Shown: in pieces, positions 30,608 to 39,961 of the stretch
Position numbering within the stretch: position 1 is the first letter of the stretch
Layout: each line of letters opens with the position of its first letter
DNA from: an uncultured Clostridium sp.
GTDB lineage: Bacteria; Bacillota; Clostridia; Christensenellales; CAG-138
Assembly (NCBI GenBank): GCA_900542285.1
Contig: UQNF01000011.1
Location: forward strand, 1-39,961
Reading direction: 5' to 3'
DNA: 39,961 bases
Made by a program: the position numbers and the translations under genes
The notes under the pieces: generated by a model
Database searches by the model: none
Told to the model about the DNA's origin: nothing
The model's input: the letters and a program-made list of their open reading frames with translations, nothing else

Positions 30608-33600
30608 ATGCTCTTGAACTCCAGAAAGAAGCTCATCTCTGCCATAATGGCTGTAATGATGCTCTTCACGCTGATCGTACCCCCAGCGATGTCGCTTGCT
30701 GAGGCTGCACGATCTAATGTCAAACCCTTTGCAGATGAAAAATCCGGCGGAATTGTTGTTAACAGTTCCGGCGACGAACAGTGGATCTACCTACAAGCGG
30801 GTGAAACCTTTGAATCCGGCTTTGCCGACGGATTCACCCTTACTGCTGATTCCGATGTGTGGATCAGCGCAGAGACCGGTGTTCAGGACGGACAGATCAA
30901 TTTTGCGGATCTGATGAATTTCGAACCCGATTCTGTTGAGACCGTTTATGATGAAAACGGAAATTCATACACCGTTCGCACATATTCTTCCCAGAGCACC
31001 GTCAGCAGCATCACGGCAGCATTCGCTGAGTTCAATGACGATGTTGCTGATGCCGCAGACGGAAGGTATTCCTCACTCAAGACCTATTCAGATGATGAAC
31101 TTGTCGATATCATCGTTGTGCTTGACGGCAAAAGCGTTTTCGATCTTTGCGGTGTTGAGCTTGGCGGACTCACCAGGGCTGCACTGAACGCATCCGAAGA
31201 ACTTCATGCACAGCACACTAAGCTCGCTTCCAAAATCAGCAATGTCAGCGCATCCTTCGAAATGAAATATGATTTCACCCTCCTTCTTAACGGTTTCGGT
31301 GCGCAGGTCAGATATGGCGAGATTAAGGCAATCAACGATATCCCAGGCGTAAAGTATACATTTGTTTCTCCCTCCTTCAATGTAAGTGATGACGAGATAG
31401 AGGTCCTATCCTCTGACGATTATGGAACGATAGGCATTATTGCTGAGAATAGCTGCGACCCCAAGATGCAGAATGCCAATAGCGATATGAACACGGAAGC
31501 CGCATGGCTCGCTGGCTATACGGGTGAAGGCATGACCGTTGCGGTAATTGATACCGGCATCGACCTTACCCATGCTATGTTCTCCGTTCAGCCCGAGAAT
31601 CCTTCCATGACCGCTGAAAGCATTGCAGAGATCATGACAGGTTCTAACATGCATGCTTCACAGATCGTTGAGGGTGTTACCGCAGAACAGCTCTATTCAA
31701 GCGCCAAGATCCCCTTTGAATTCGACTATGCCGACGGAGATGCAGATGCTACCGACACAAGAGGCCACGGTTCTCATGTAGCAGGCATCATCGCCGGTGC
31801 AACGACCGCCAACCTGATAAATACCTATAACATCCAAAATGTCGGCGTCGCTCCCGATGCGCAGCTCGTCGTCATGAAGGTTTTCGATACCAACGGCGCT
31901 GCAAGCATGATCGATGTTACCGCAGCTCTTGAGGATGCTATCCTCTTGGGCGTTGATGCCGCTAACCTGAGTCTCGGCACGAGCTGTGGTTCGGTTACGG
32001 GCTATCCTGAAATAACCGCTGTATTCAACGCAGCTCTTGAAGCAGGTATCAACGTGGCTGTTGCTGCAGGCAATGACACTAACAGCACCTATACAAGCCT
32101 TTGGAATAACGATCTTGGACTTGCAAGCAATCCCGATATCGGAGTTCTTAGTATGCCTGCTACCTTCGATGCTCCCATGAGCGTTGCAAGCGCCGATAAC
32201 AGCACCTATCTGTCCGGCTTTGCAAGCAGCCTTGATTACTTCACTTTCCATGTCGGTGCAAACAATTATAAGTATCAGTTCTCCGATAAATCCCCCTATG
32301 CCTACAGGTTTGGTTCTCAGCTCGGTGGTGACTGGGAATATGTAAGCTTGGAAACGGGTGCGGAGGCAGATTACGAAGGCGTTGACGTATCCGGCAAGCT
32401 TGTTCTCGCAAAGCTCAGCACGGAGCTTACCATTAACGAGCAGGGTAGGATCGCTCAGTCCCACGGTGCAGTCGGGCTTATCCTCTATCCTGCGACCAAT
32501 GCGGCTGGCAATTTCACCATTCCCGATACCACACATGACGAGTACACCATTCCCACCGTAGGTATGGCATATTTCTATGGAAATAACCTCGCGAACAACA
32601 TTATTCCCGATACTCTTCATGTGCAGGCTTATTGGGTGACTCGTCCCGATGGCAATCAGATATCCGCTTTCTCCAGCTGGGGCGCAACCAATGAGCTTAC
32701 CCTCAAACCCGACATCACCGCAATCGGCGGCAGCGTGGTTTCCGCATACAAGAACGGTTCGATTGCTATTTCCAGCGGTACGAGCATGGCATCCCCGGCT
32801 ATTGCGGGTATCAGCGTTCTGGTTCGCCAGTATCTGCAAGAAACCACAGACCTTAGCGGCAGGCAGCTTGCCGTAACCGTCGATAAACTCCTCATGAGCA
32901 GTGCAAAGCCTATCACCGATGCCGACAGCGGCCTTCCCTTCTCTCCTCGTGTCCAGGGCGCAGGTCTTGTTGACGCAGGGAAAGCTATCTCCGTCGGCGC
33001 CTATATCGATGTTGCAGGCACTGATAAGGCCAAGTTTGAGCTTGGCGATGACAGGGAGCGTACGGGTGTTTACACCATGACCTTCGATGTTGTCAACATG
33101 ACCGGCGAAACTAAGGTCTATGACCTCAGCGTTATCGCAATGACCGAGAGCGCAGTTTGCGGACGGGTCAACCCGGATCACACCTACGAATACCTGATGG
33201 AGCAGTTTGAATATGAGCTTGAAGCAATCATCGATGCTCCCAAAACAGTCACTGTTGATGCGAACTCCTCCTCCTCCGTCACCGTGACCGTGACCCTTTC
33301 CTCAAGGGATATTAGGTACATCGAAAGGTATTTTGAGAACGGTATCTATATTGAAGGCTTCATCACACTTGACGAGGTCAGCGGTGAAAGCATCTCCGCT
33401 CCCTATCTTGCATTTTACGGCGACTGGCGTGATGCTCCAGCTATTGAAACGAACTTCTTCTACGATTGGCCCAGCGAGGATTATCCGGCTAATACCACTC
33501 TTATTGCCAACACTGTCTATACATACGACGAGATCAACAACGAGACATGGTTCATCGGCGATACCCGTTCGGGCAACGGTCAAACCCCCTACGGCATCCA

Positions 33601-36169
33601 AATCGGCTCAAATATGATGTATTGGGACGAGCGCAATGCCATCTCTCCCAACGGCGACGGCATCCGTGACTTCCTCGAAGTCGTTACCGGCCTTTACAGA
33701 AATGTTAAGGAATATCGCTACATCATTACCGACCGTGAAACAGGAGAAGAGCTCTACCGCAAGGACATGGGCTATGTCCCCAAGACCTACTACAGTCCCA
33801 ACTACAATGATGTTGTAAGTGCAGGCATGTATTCCGGTCATGAGCTTGATTTTGACTGGACAACTCTTGAAAATAACCAGACCGTTATCGTCCGTATAGA
33901 AGCGGTTGTCGACATAGAGGATAACGAGCGCATCGACAGCTGGGAGTTCCCCGTGACTTGCGATACCGAAGCGCCTGTAACCGCTGTCAGGCTCTATGTT
34001 TCCGGCACAAGGTACTATGTTCAGAATCAGATAAACGAAAACCGTTTTGTTGACTACACCGAGATCTTTGCCAACCTCAATACCGGTTCATACGCCAAGT
34101 TCAAGGTAGCCTACGGCGGTTATAATCCCGCAGGGCGGAGAGAAAACGTCACCCTTGGTTTCTCCAATGCGGCGACCGACTTTGTATCCAAGACCATGGA
34201 CTATGCTGGCAACTACAACTATGTCTACGTTAGCATGGACAACAAGGAAGATATGGTTGAGCTTGACAGGGAAGAAGCAACCCTAATCGTAGGCGACCAA
34301 CTCACTATCAACCAGCTCTATGTCTTTGACACCTCCTATACCGACACCGAGATCCTCTGCCCCCTTACCTGGGCAAGCTCCGACTCAAGCGTCGTCAGCA
34401 TCACCGAGAGCGACGATCAGCACGCCGTGATCACAGCAAACGCTGCGGGTACGGCAACCATCACCGCAACTAATACCTTTAATATCTCCGACTCCGTTGA
34501 AATCACGGTAGTTGAAGCGGACGATGACAACTATGCTGTCGTTATATTTGATGCAGGCGAATACGGAACAATAAACGGAACCGCAAGGCTCGTTCTGGAA
34601 AAAGGCACCGTGCTTACCGATTCCGACATTCCCGAAGTCACGCCCGACAACGATCATCTGTTCTGGGGATTTGATAAGGTGGTAAGCGGTCACAGGGTCA
34701 CCGAAGATGTTACCTTCACCGCAAATTACCGCCGGAATATCCCTGTGGGCAAGACCTACATCGAAACGAATACGATAGTACCCGGTGAGACCTACCTCAT
34801 CGCGGCGGATTATAACGGCGGCACCTATATAATGAATAATCAGGCGCACATCGGCGGCGAGGTCGGTCTGAACGGTCAGCAGGTACAGCTCAATACCGTA
34901 AACGGCGCTGCAGCGATCGTTAATGACGGGCTTGCAAACTTTGAATGGAGCTTCTCGGCTGAAAACGCTCAGACGATCACCCATATTGCCAGCGGCAAGC
35001 TTCTGTCCACGGTTTATTCCCAGGGTTATGCATGGCTCGGTCTTCGCACCGAAACCGATGTTGTTTGGACTTGGGACAATAACGGCGGACTCAGTCATAA
35101 CGATGCAGGTGCTAATGGCTATGATTACCTCTCCTACGGCATTTCAGCCTCCGGCTTCAGTGCAGGCTTCGATATCTTCGAGCGTGCAGACAGCGCCTAC
35201 ACTCCCATAAGGCTCTTTAAGCACACTGAAAACGAGGATGTCAACACCTACACCGTTACCTTTGTTGACGGCCTTACCGGTGAAATCATTGATACCGCTA
35301 CCGTTAACGAATGCGAGGATGCGGTTCTCCCCGAAGCGCCCGTTCATGACGGATATACCTTCGTTCGTTACGATGACAATGGCGAATACATCACCGATGA
35401 TATTACCATCACCGCCGAATACTCTGTCAACAGTTATCTCGTGACATTCGTTGACGGTCTCGACAACGCTGTACTCTCAGAGCAGATCGTCGAATACGGC
35501 AATGCCGCAACAGCTCCCGTAGCTCCCGAACATGAAGGCTATACCTTCACAGGCTGGGACAACGAGTTTGAGAGCATCGAAGGTAATCTGACCATAACGG
35601 CTGAATATACTCGCAATGAGTACACCGTCACCTTCCTCGATTGGAACGGAGCAGCACTTGGCACAGTAACCGTTCTTCACGGCGAGAATGCGGATTTGAT
35701 TCCTGACCCCGAAAGAACCGGCTATACCTTCATCGGTTGGGATGCAGATCTTGATAACATCACCTCTGATGTCACAACAACCGCCCTGTACGAAATCAAC
35801 TACTACCTTGTAGCCTTCGTTGATTGGGACGGAAGCATGATCTCCCGCCAGCTCGTTGCATACGGTCAGGCAGCGGAGCTTCCCGAAGAACCCCAACGTG
35901 AGTACTACAACTTCATCGGCTGGAGTGCAGACACCTCCTGCATTACCGAAGAGACCATAGTTGTAGCACAGTACAGCATTGCGATCGCTATCGGTGATGT
36001 CAATACGGACGGAAGCGTCAACATTGCTGATGCGCTCATAGCTCTTCGAATTGCTATGGGTCTTGAAATCCCAAGCGAGATACAGCTCATTGCAGCTGAT
36101 ATCAACGAAGATATGTGCGTCAACGCTGTAGATGCCCAGCTCATTCTGAGAGTGATCATCGCAGGCTAA
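30608..36169 (+). CDS. Giant secreted S8 subtilisin-like protease (lactocepin/C5a-peptidase type) with InlB repeats and a dockerin
   Basis: A 1853-residue exported serine protease. After a Sec signal peptide (LISAIMAVMMLFTLIV) comes an I9-like propeptide (about 170-270, ELVDIIVVLDGK). The catalytic triad is Asp315 (AVIDTGIDLTH), His387 (GHGSHVAGIIAG) and Ser726 (SSGTSMASPA). A PA domain is inserted at about 560-680 (GKLVLAKLS, HGAVGLILYP). Then follow an Fn3-like domain (YTMTFDVVNMTGETKVYDLS), a Big_2-like domain (about 1215-1305), a beta-rich domain (about 1380-1540), four InlB B-repeats (about 1547-1792, TFVDG...GYTFTGWD...TAEY) and a type I dockerin (1795-1853). AAGGAGG precedes ATG 30608; TTG at 30602 is closer to it and remains possible. 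There is no LPXTG anchor, so attachment would be through cohesin. Confidence 0.93.
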   Translation: MLLNSRKKLISAIMAVMMLFTLIVPPAMSLAEAARSNVKPFADEKSGGIVVNSSGDEQWIYLQAGETFESGFADGFTLTADSDVWISAETGVQDGQINFADLMNFEPDSVETVYDENGNSYTVRTYSSQSTVSSITAAFAEFNDDVADAADGRYSSLKTYSDDELVDIIVVLDGKSVFDLCGVELGGLTRAALNASEELHAQHTKLASKISNVSASFEMKYDFTLLLNGFGAQVRYGEIKAINDIPGVKYTFVSPSFNVSDDEIEVLSSDDYGTIGIIAENSCDPKMQNANSDMNTEAAWLAGYTGEGMTVAVIDTGIDLTHAMFSVQPENPSMTAESIAEIMTGSNMHASQIVEGVTAEQLYSSAKIPFEFDYADGDADATDTRGHGSHVAGIIAGATTANLINTYNIQNVGVAPDAQLVVMKVFDTNGAASMIDVTAALEDAILLGVDAANLSLGTSCGSVTGYPEITAVFNAALEAGINVAVAAGNDTNSTYTSLWNNDLGLASNPDIGVLSMPATFDAPMSVASADNSTYLSGFASSLDYFTFHVGANNYKYQFSDKSPYAYRFGSQLGGDWEYVSLETGAEADYEGVDVSGKLVLAKLSTELTINEQGRIAQSHGAVGLILYPATNAAGNFTIPDTTHDEYTIPTVGMAYFYGNNLANNIIPDTLHVQAYWVTRPDGNQISAFSSWGATNELTLKPDITAIGGSVVSAYKNGSIAISSGTSMASPAIAGISVLVRQYLQETTDLSGRQLAVTVDKLLMSSAKPITDADSGLPFSPRVQGAGLVDAGKAISVGAYIDVAGTDKAKFELGDDRERTGVYTMTFDVVNMTGETKVYDLSVIAMTESAVCGRVNPDHTYEYLMEQFEYELEAIIDAPKTVTVDANSSSSVTVTVTLSSRDIRYIERYFENGIYIEGFITLDEVSGESISAPYLAFYGDWRDAPAIETNFFYDWPSEDYPANTTLIANTVYTYDEINNETWFIGDTRSGNGQTPYGIQIGSNMMYWDERNAISPNGDGIRDFLEVVTGLYRNVKEYRYIITDRETGEELYRKDMGYVPKTYYSPNYNDVVSAGMYSGHELDFDWTTLENNQTVIVRIEAVVDIEDNERIDSWEFPVTCDTEAPVTAVRLYVSGTRYYVQNQINENRFVDYTEIFANLNTGSYAKFKVAYGGYNPAGRRENVTLGFSNAATDFVSKTMDYAGNYNYVYVSMDNKEDMVELDREEATLIVGDQLTINQLYVFDTSYTDTEILCPLTWASSDSSVVSITESDDQHAVITANAAGTATITATNTFNISDSVEITVVEADDDNYAVVIFDAGEYGTINGTARLVLEKGTVLTDSDIPEVTPDNDHLFWGFDKVVSGHRVTEDVTFTANYRRNIPVGKTYIETNTIVPGETYLIAADYNGGTYIMNNQAHIGGEVGLNGQQVQLNTVNGAAAIVNDGLANFEWSFSAENAQTITHIASGKLLSTVYSQGYAWLGLRTETDVVWTWDNNGGLSHNDAGANGYDYLSYGISASGFSAGFDIFERADSAYTPIRLFKHTENEDVNTYTVTFVDGLTGEIIDTATVNECEDAVLPEAPVHDGYTFVRYDDNGEYITDDITITAEYSVNSYLVTFVDGLDNAVLSEQIVEYGNAATAPVAPEHEGYTFTGWDNEFESIEGNLTITAEYTRNEYTVTFLDWNGAALGTVTVLHGENADLIPDPERTGYTFIGWDADLDNITSDVTTTALYEINYYLVAFVDWDGSMISRQLVAYGQAAELPEEPQREYYNFIGWSADTSCITEETIVVAQYSIAIAIGDVNTDGSVNIADALIALRIAMGLEIPSEIQLIAADINEDMCVNAVDAQLILRVIIAG

Positions 36170-36216
36170 CATATAGTACATAGTACTTATCCTAAGACAA
36201 TCTCAATAATCGAACT

Positions 36217-36257
36217 GCATCTTGCGACCATCTTTTGTACACAGGGTCGCAAGATGC
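36217..36257 (+). terminator. Strong terminator of the S8 protease gene
   Basis: A perfect 13-base-pair stem (36217-36229 with 36245-36257) with a 15-base loop is followed directly by TTTTGTTCTC. It lies about 48 bases after the stop codon. Confidence 0.9.
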
Positions 36258-36424
36258 TTTTGTTCTCAAAAACAAGCACTGAAATCCATCAGAAGATTAG
36301 GATAGAATATATCGGAAATTCTTCGATAATATGCTACACTGTTAGTGTGGTATTCCATTGTTTCATCTATTTTGAAGCGTATGATGGTCCACGGTCAAAA
36401 TCATTTTTGAGGAGGAAACCAGTT

Positions 36425-37780
36425 ATGAAGAGAACCCTTTGCCTGTCGGTAGCCGTGCTGATGCTGCTGATGATCGTCGCTGCCCTTGCGCCTGCGATCA
36501 CAGCCGAGAGTGTCCGAACGCCCAATGGTTATGCGGATAATGAATACGAGCAGCTCCGCGCTTTTTTTGAGCAAACCAACGCCGACGGAGTTAAAAACGG
36601 AACTCAGCTCAGCCCAACCTACGACCCTGATGATCCCACAACTTGGGGAGGCATCATGTGGTGTTCCGCGCCGACGGGTCTTATTCAGGTCGAATACATA
36701 TCCTTTAGCAGCTATTATTACCAGGATCGCAATCTCGTTGGAGAGCTCAACATTTCCGGTTTTTCAACGCTTCGCGCGCTTGGCTGTGCAAAGAACTCGC
36801 TGACCTCGGTCACCGTCACCGATTGTGCATTGCTCGATGAGCTTGATGCAGGCGAAAACCTTCTTACAAGCTTCACCGTCAGCGACTGCCCTGCGCTGCG
36901 TCTGTTGTGGTGCAATCAAAACGATCTTACCGGAGTGGAGCTTACGAACCTTCCGATACTGCGCCAGTTCCATTGCTATTCTAATCCGATTACGGAGCTT
37001 GATGTTTCGGAATTCCCAAACCTTTACTACCTCTACTGCTATGAAACCGAGCTCACTTCCTTGAATGTCAGAAGTAACCATGAAATGCGTGAGATACGCT
37101 GCAACAACACATTAATTAGCGAGCTGGATGTAAGCGAATGCAGCCATCTAACGGATATTTTCTGCTTCGGCACAAATATCACCGAGCTTGACATATCAAA
37201 CAATCCCGATATGGTAAGGCTTTTCTGCAACGATACGGATATAAGCGAGCTTGATCTTACTAACAACACCAAGATTGATAAGCTGCGCTGCTATAACACT
37301 AAAATCACAGAGTTGGACTGGAACTGCATAGTTCCCGGGCTTTCTCTCGATATTAACATTAGCACAGAGGGCAGCGGTTATGTCGGTGTAGACTGGATCC
37401 GTGACTATGTCAACGGCACTTGGGAGAACCAAATCTTTGCGGTTGCGACGGCTAACGGAGCTCAGGCTTTCCTCGGCTGGTACGATGCAGCAGGAGGGCT
37501 GGTTTCTTCCGAACCTCGTCTTTGCCTTGGCATTGACATCAACGTTCCTGCAACGACGCTTGTCGCACGTTTTGAAGAAGCAGATCCGAATCCGGGACTT
37601 CTTGGCGACGTTAACAACAACGGCGTCGTTGAGGCGGAGGACGCGCTGCTTGTGCTGCGCCATTCCATGAACATTTACCAGCTTAACGATGATCAGCTTC
37701 CTCATGCAGACATGAATGGGGATGGCATCATCAACTTTGATGATGCGGTGTTGATAATCCGCAATGCACTTGACATATAA
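36425..37780 (+). CDS. Secreted leucine-rich-repeat protein with dockerin
   Basis: A 451-residue exported protein. The frame is open from 36254, but ATG at 36425 has GAGGAGG upstream and starts a good signal peptide (MKRTLCLSVAVLMLLMIVAA). Residues about 110-310 hold nine leucine-rich repeats of 20-21 residues with the pattern L-x-x-L-x-C-x-x-N/T-x-I/L-T-E-L-D-V; most repeats carry a Cys at the same place. A short beta domain (GYVGVDWIRDYV, LGWYDAAGG) follows, then a type I dockerin (about 390-451) with DVNNNGVVEAED and DMNGDGIINFDD. LRR proteins usually bind other proteins, so this is likely an adhesion or binding subunit. It follows the S8 protease but is separated from it by a strong terminator. 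Confidence 0.88.
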   Translation: MKRTLCLSVAVLMLLMIVAALAPAITAESVRTPNGYADNEYEQLRAFFEQTNADGVKNGTQLSPTYDPDDPTTWGGIMWCSAPTGLIQVEYISFSSYYYQDRNLVGELNISGFSTLRALGCAKNSLTSVTVTDCALLDELDAGENLLTSFTVSDCPALRLLWCNQNDLTGVELTNLPILRQFHCYSNPITELDVSEFPNLYYLYCYETELTSLNVRSNHEMREIRCNNTLISELDVSECSHLTDIFCFGTNITELDISNNPDMVRLFCNDTDISELDLTNNTKIDKLRCYNTKITELDWNCIVPGLSLDINISTEGSGYVGVDWIRDYVNGTWENQIFAVATANGAQAFLGWYDAAGGLVSSEPRLCLGIDINVPATTLVARFEEADPNPGLLGDVNNNGVVEAEDALLVLRHSMNIYQLNDDQLPHADMNGDGIINFDDAVLIIRNALDI

Positions 37781-37808
37781 TTATACCTGAATAATCCGAT
37801 GCAAACCT

Positions 37809-37862
37809 AAAAGAGGGGCTGTTGCAAATGCAAATTAATTGCAGGCAGCAGCCCCTTTTGTA
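37809..37862 (+). terminator. Terminator of the LRR-dockerin gene
   Basis: AAAAGAGGGGCTGTTGC (from 37809) pairs with GCAGCAGCCCCTTTT (to 37859), with one bulge and one G.U pair, and the right arm ends in TTTTGT. It starts 28 bases after the stop. Confidence 0.75.
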
Positions 37863-38013
37863 TTCATTTTCGCTATGTTTTTACAATAATAATTTCGGCA
37901 GCAGAATGAAATTCGCGAAATTCCGGAACAAGCCATGCAGCGATTTCTCTTTCACAGAGATCGCAGAGAATGAGAGGCCGTGCAGCATCAATGTTAGGCT
38001 CAAACAAATAGGA

Positions 38014-38046
38014 CTGCCGCAGAAGCGTACATTGCTCGAGCGGCAG
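38014..38046 (-). terminator. Terminator-like hairpin after the last dockerin gene
   Basis: Arms CTGCCGC (38014-38020) and GCGGCAG (38040-38046), with inner AGC/GCT pairing, form a hairpin followed on the minus strand by TCCTATTTGTTT. It lies about 57 bases after the stop. The rest of the gap 37863-38102 holds nothing convincing. Confidence 0.5.
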
Positions 38047-38102
38047 CCCAATATTTCACTGAATTATCTATCTGTATGTTTAACCGAAGTCGGATTAATT
38101 GC

Positions 38103-39818
38103 TTAGCCAATGCCAACAGCCATGCGCAGGGCTTTTAGAGCATCACCGGTGTTGACAATGCCGTCGCCGCTGCAGTCGGCATTGAGCAGCGCCTGTCCGG
38201 TAAGCTCGACAACTCCCATGCTGTGGCGCATGATGAGCACAGCATCCGCATTGGTGACTTCACCATCGAGGTTTGCGTCTCCGGGCAGGGTGCTATCAGG
38301 TTCGATTACACGAATGTTATCGACAAAGCAGCAGTCTTCACCATCCGCTTCTGCGGTATCACGCCAGAATGACCAGGTGAATACATAGCTGCCGCTCTCC
38401 GGAATGACATATTCATATGTCAGCCAGCCGGTGCTGCCGGTGAGGTTTGCAGTATAGGGAACATTGACATAGAGGATCAGTCCGTGTGAAAAATACCTTG
38501 TATCGGTCTTCCAATCGAACTTAACGACTGTGCCCTCCTCGAGATAACCGAAATCATATGCGAGCAGCGCATAGCTGTTGCTGTCATGCATATTGGTCTT
38601 TGCGGAAATCCTGCCGTCCCTTATATCAACGGAATAGGGATATGTTGTGCTGTTGGTGACTGTGCCGCCAAAGCCTCCGTCATCCATGGCAGCTGCAAGG
38701 GAGAACTCGGCAAGCTCTTCTTCGGTGATTACATGGATCGTACAGCTCTTTGTAAGCCTGCCGTCAAGTGTGACTGCGGTTGCGGTCGTTGTTCCTGCTG
38801 CAACGGCGGATACAAGACCTCCGTTGCCGATGGTGGCGATGCTTTCATCATCAATAGTCCAGGTTACGCCCTTTGGCGCATTTGCGGGCAGGGTGTAGGC
38901 ATTGAGCTGCGCGGTCTGACCGACGAGCAGATAAGCGTTATCGAGGCTTAGGGTAAGCTCCGCCGCAGGAACTTCCTCCACTTCATAGAAATCCGGAATG
39001 ATGTGAAGACAGGTGACCTGCATCTTTGAATCATAAATGCTTCTCCCGATACGCTCAGCTGCGCCGGTGTTGACATCGAGCTGATAGAGTGCGGAATCGG
39101 TAGTATAATAGGTCAAAAGATGAGGCACGGTTGTGCAGCTTGACCAATAGAGCTTTCCGGTGTTGTGGTCATATGCCATGGACTGAAGATTGTCGGCGGC
39201 TTCGACACCGGTTGCGCCAACGATAGTACCCATGCCGGTCTCTTTATCCACGGTATAGAAGTTAAGGTCATCGCCTATTGCATAGAGTAGGCCGTCGGTT
39301 GAACAGGCAAGTGCAAGGACATAATCGGGGCCCACATTGCCTACAACGGAAAGGCTGCCGTCTGCGAGCGATACGGTATAGAGCGCTTCGTTGAATACCG
39401 CATACATGGTGTTTGTTGAATAATCATAGGCCATATCATCAGCGAGCGCCGTACTTGAATTAAGAACGGTTTCCTCAAAGGTGAAGGCATCCACCTTGCA
39501 AAACGCATAATTATCCGCTTCGTCATAACGGTAGCAGTAGATGTAGCCGTCATAGAATTCACCTGCCTTATAGCCTGCATATGATTCGTAGAAATCAGAG
39601 ATGAAGGCTGCGGCCTCGGGATTTCCGGATGGGAATGCTACCCAACCTACCGGGCCGCCCATGAAACGGGGATCGTGATAGAAAAGGCTGCATCCGCGGA
39701 GCGTTGCAGTCGGGTCGTCCGCATCCTCTTCGGTTACGAAATCAACTCCTGCTGCCGAAATACAGAGACATGGCAGCACGAGCAGCAGACAAAGAATGAT
39801 TGACACTATCTTTTTCAT
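38103..39818 (-). CDS. Secreted propeller-like / Big_2 / jelly-roll protein with dockerin
   Basis: A 571-residue exported protein. ATG at 39818 has AAAGGAGG upstream and a clear signal peptide (MKKIVSIILCLLLVLPCLC); the frame is open further up but this start is the sensible one. Residues about 35-275 form one propeller-like module with DDMAYDYSTNTMYAVF, ACSTDGLLYAI and SMAYDHNTGKLYWSS, closely like the modules in the 1200-residue protein at 6311. A Big_2 domain (about 281-370) follows, then a beta-sandwich (about 375-510) with the look of a carbohydrate-binding domain, and a type I dockerin (512-571; DANLDGEVTNAD, DCSGDGIVNTGD). No catalytic domain was recognised. Confidence 0.86.
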   Translation of the reverse strand: MKKIVSIILCLLLVLPCLCISAAGVDFVTEEDADDPTATLRGCSLFYHDPRFMGGPVGWVAFPSGNPEAAAFISDFYESYAGYKAGEFYDGYIYCYRYDEADNYAFCKVDAFTFEETVLNSSTALADDMAYDYSTNTMYAVFNEALYTVSLADGSLSVVGNVGPDYVLALACSTDGLLYAIGDDLNFYTVDKETGMGTIVGATGVEAADNLQSMAYDHNTGKLYWSSCTTVPHLLTYYTTDSALYQLDVNTGAAERIGRSIYDSKMQVTCLHIIPDFYEVEEVPAAELTLSLDNAYLLVGQTAQLNAYTLPANAPKGVTWTIDDESIATIGNGGLVSAVAAGTTTATAVTLDGRLTKSCTIHVITEEELAEFSLAAAMDDGGFGGTVTNSTTYPYSVDIRDGRISAKTNMHDSNSYALLAYDFGYLEEGTVVKFDWKTDTRYFSHGLILYVNVPYTANLTGSTGWLTYEYVIPESGSYVFTWSFWRDTAEADGEDCCFVDNIRVIEPDSTLPGDANLDGEVTNADAVLIMRHSMGVVELTGQALLNADCSGDGIVNTGDALKALRMAVGIG

Positions 39819-39861
39819 ATGACCTCCTTTTGCGCTTATGCAGCACTGATAGTATAAAATC

Positions 39862-39890
39862 ATTATACATATCTAAATATAGAAAGTCAA
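39862..39890 (-). promoter_or_regulatory. Promoter of the last dockerin gene
   Basis: On the minus strand TTGACT (39885-39890) and TATAAT (39862-39867) are 17 bases apart, about 40 bases before the ATG. Nothing else is seen up to the window end. Confidence 0.8.
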
Positions 39891-39961
39891 TCAATGAAAA
39901 AGCAATGATCGTGTCAAGTTCTTCTGGGAGAAATCAAGCGCAGGAATCGAGTGGCCGGAGT

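Noticed and set aside
31697..33181. A 494-codon open frame opposite the S8 protease
   Set aside because: It lies wholly inside the protease catalytic region, has no promoter or ribosome binding site, and its composition mirrors the sense codons.
37822..38106. A 94-codon plus-strand frame between the two last dockerin genes
   Set aside because: It starts inside a terminator loop, has no ribosome binding site and resembles no protein.

Overview
The window reads as chromosomal DNA of an anaerobic Gram-positive bacterium, most likely an uncultured member of class Clostridia (Bacillota) from a gut, rumen or digester community. The support is: strong AGGAGG-type ribosome binding sites; SigA promoters with 17-base spacers in front of many genes; several lipoproteins with lipoboxes; a DivIC/FtsB-type division gene; a peptidoglycan endopeptidase with SH3-free PG-binding and LysM domains; a siroheme/[4Fe-4S] reductase-type protein; and four secreted proteins ending in type I dockerin domains. 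No rRNA, tRNA, CRISPR array or intact transposase was seen, although a perfect consensus promoter with an A/T-rich upstream element points off the left edge.

Layout. 1-1.54 kb: outward-facing promoter, then an M14 peptidoglycan peptidase (-). 1.7-3.26 kb: gdhA with its own promoter and terminator (+). 3.3-6.1 kb: a tight four-gene minus-strand operon (lipoprotein, DivIC-like, Ppx/GppA, PHP phosphoesterase). 6.3-9.9 kb: a 1200-residue secreted protein of alternating propeller-like and Big_2 modules with a dockerin. 10-11.8 kb: TetR regulator overlapping a CPA2-type antiporter gene that carries an in-frame TAG. 11.9-13.35 kb: glnA (-), divergent from xpt-guaA (13.6-15.8 kb, +). 15.9-16.7 kb: a small zinc-ribbon gene behind a decayed XRE regulator. 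17.1-19.4 kb: a two-gene ABC transporter. 19.7-23.3 kb: accessory genes on both strands, including a frameshifted lipoprotein, zinc-ribbon proteins and an XRE/zinc-ribbon regulator. 23.6-25.1 kb: S41-like lipoprotein. 25.4-29.0 kb: a four-gene overlapping operon that joins a NIR/SIR-ferredoxin protein to a complete iron/cobalamin-type ABC importer. 29.3-30.4 kb: ArsR-type regulator (-), divergent from a giant dockerin-bearing S8 protease (30.6-36.2 kb), followed by a dockerin leucine-rich-repeat protein (36.4-37.8 kb) and, convergent, another dockerin propeller/Big_2 protein (38.1-39.8 kb).

How it fits together. gdhA and glnA give ammonia assimilation, and xpt-guaA gives guanine nucleotide salvage and synthesis. 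The four dockerin proteins would be secreted and could dock on a cohesin scaffold encoded elsewhere; their cargo (protease, LRR, propellers) is not classical cellulosomal glycosidase. The most system-like novelty is the reductase plus importer operon at 25.4-29.0 kb. The window also shows ongoing gene decay: an in-frame stop in the antiporter, a frameshifted lipoprotein, an XRE regulator with three lesions, and two short coding-like relics between genes.
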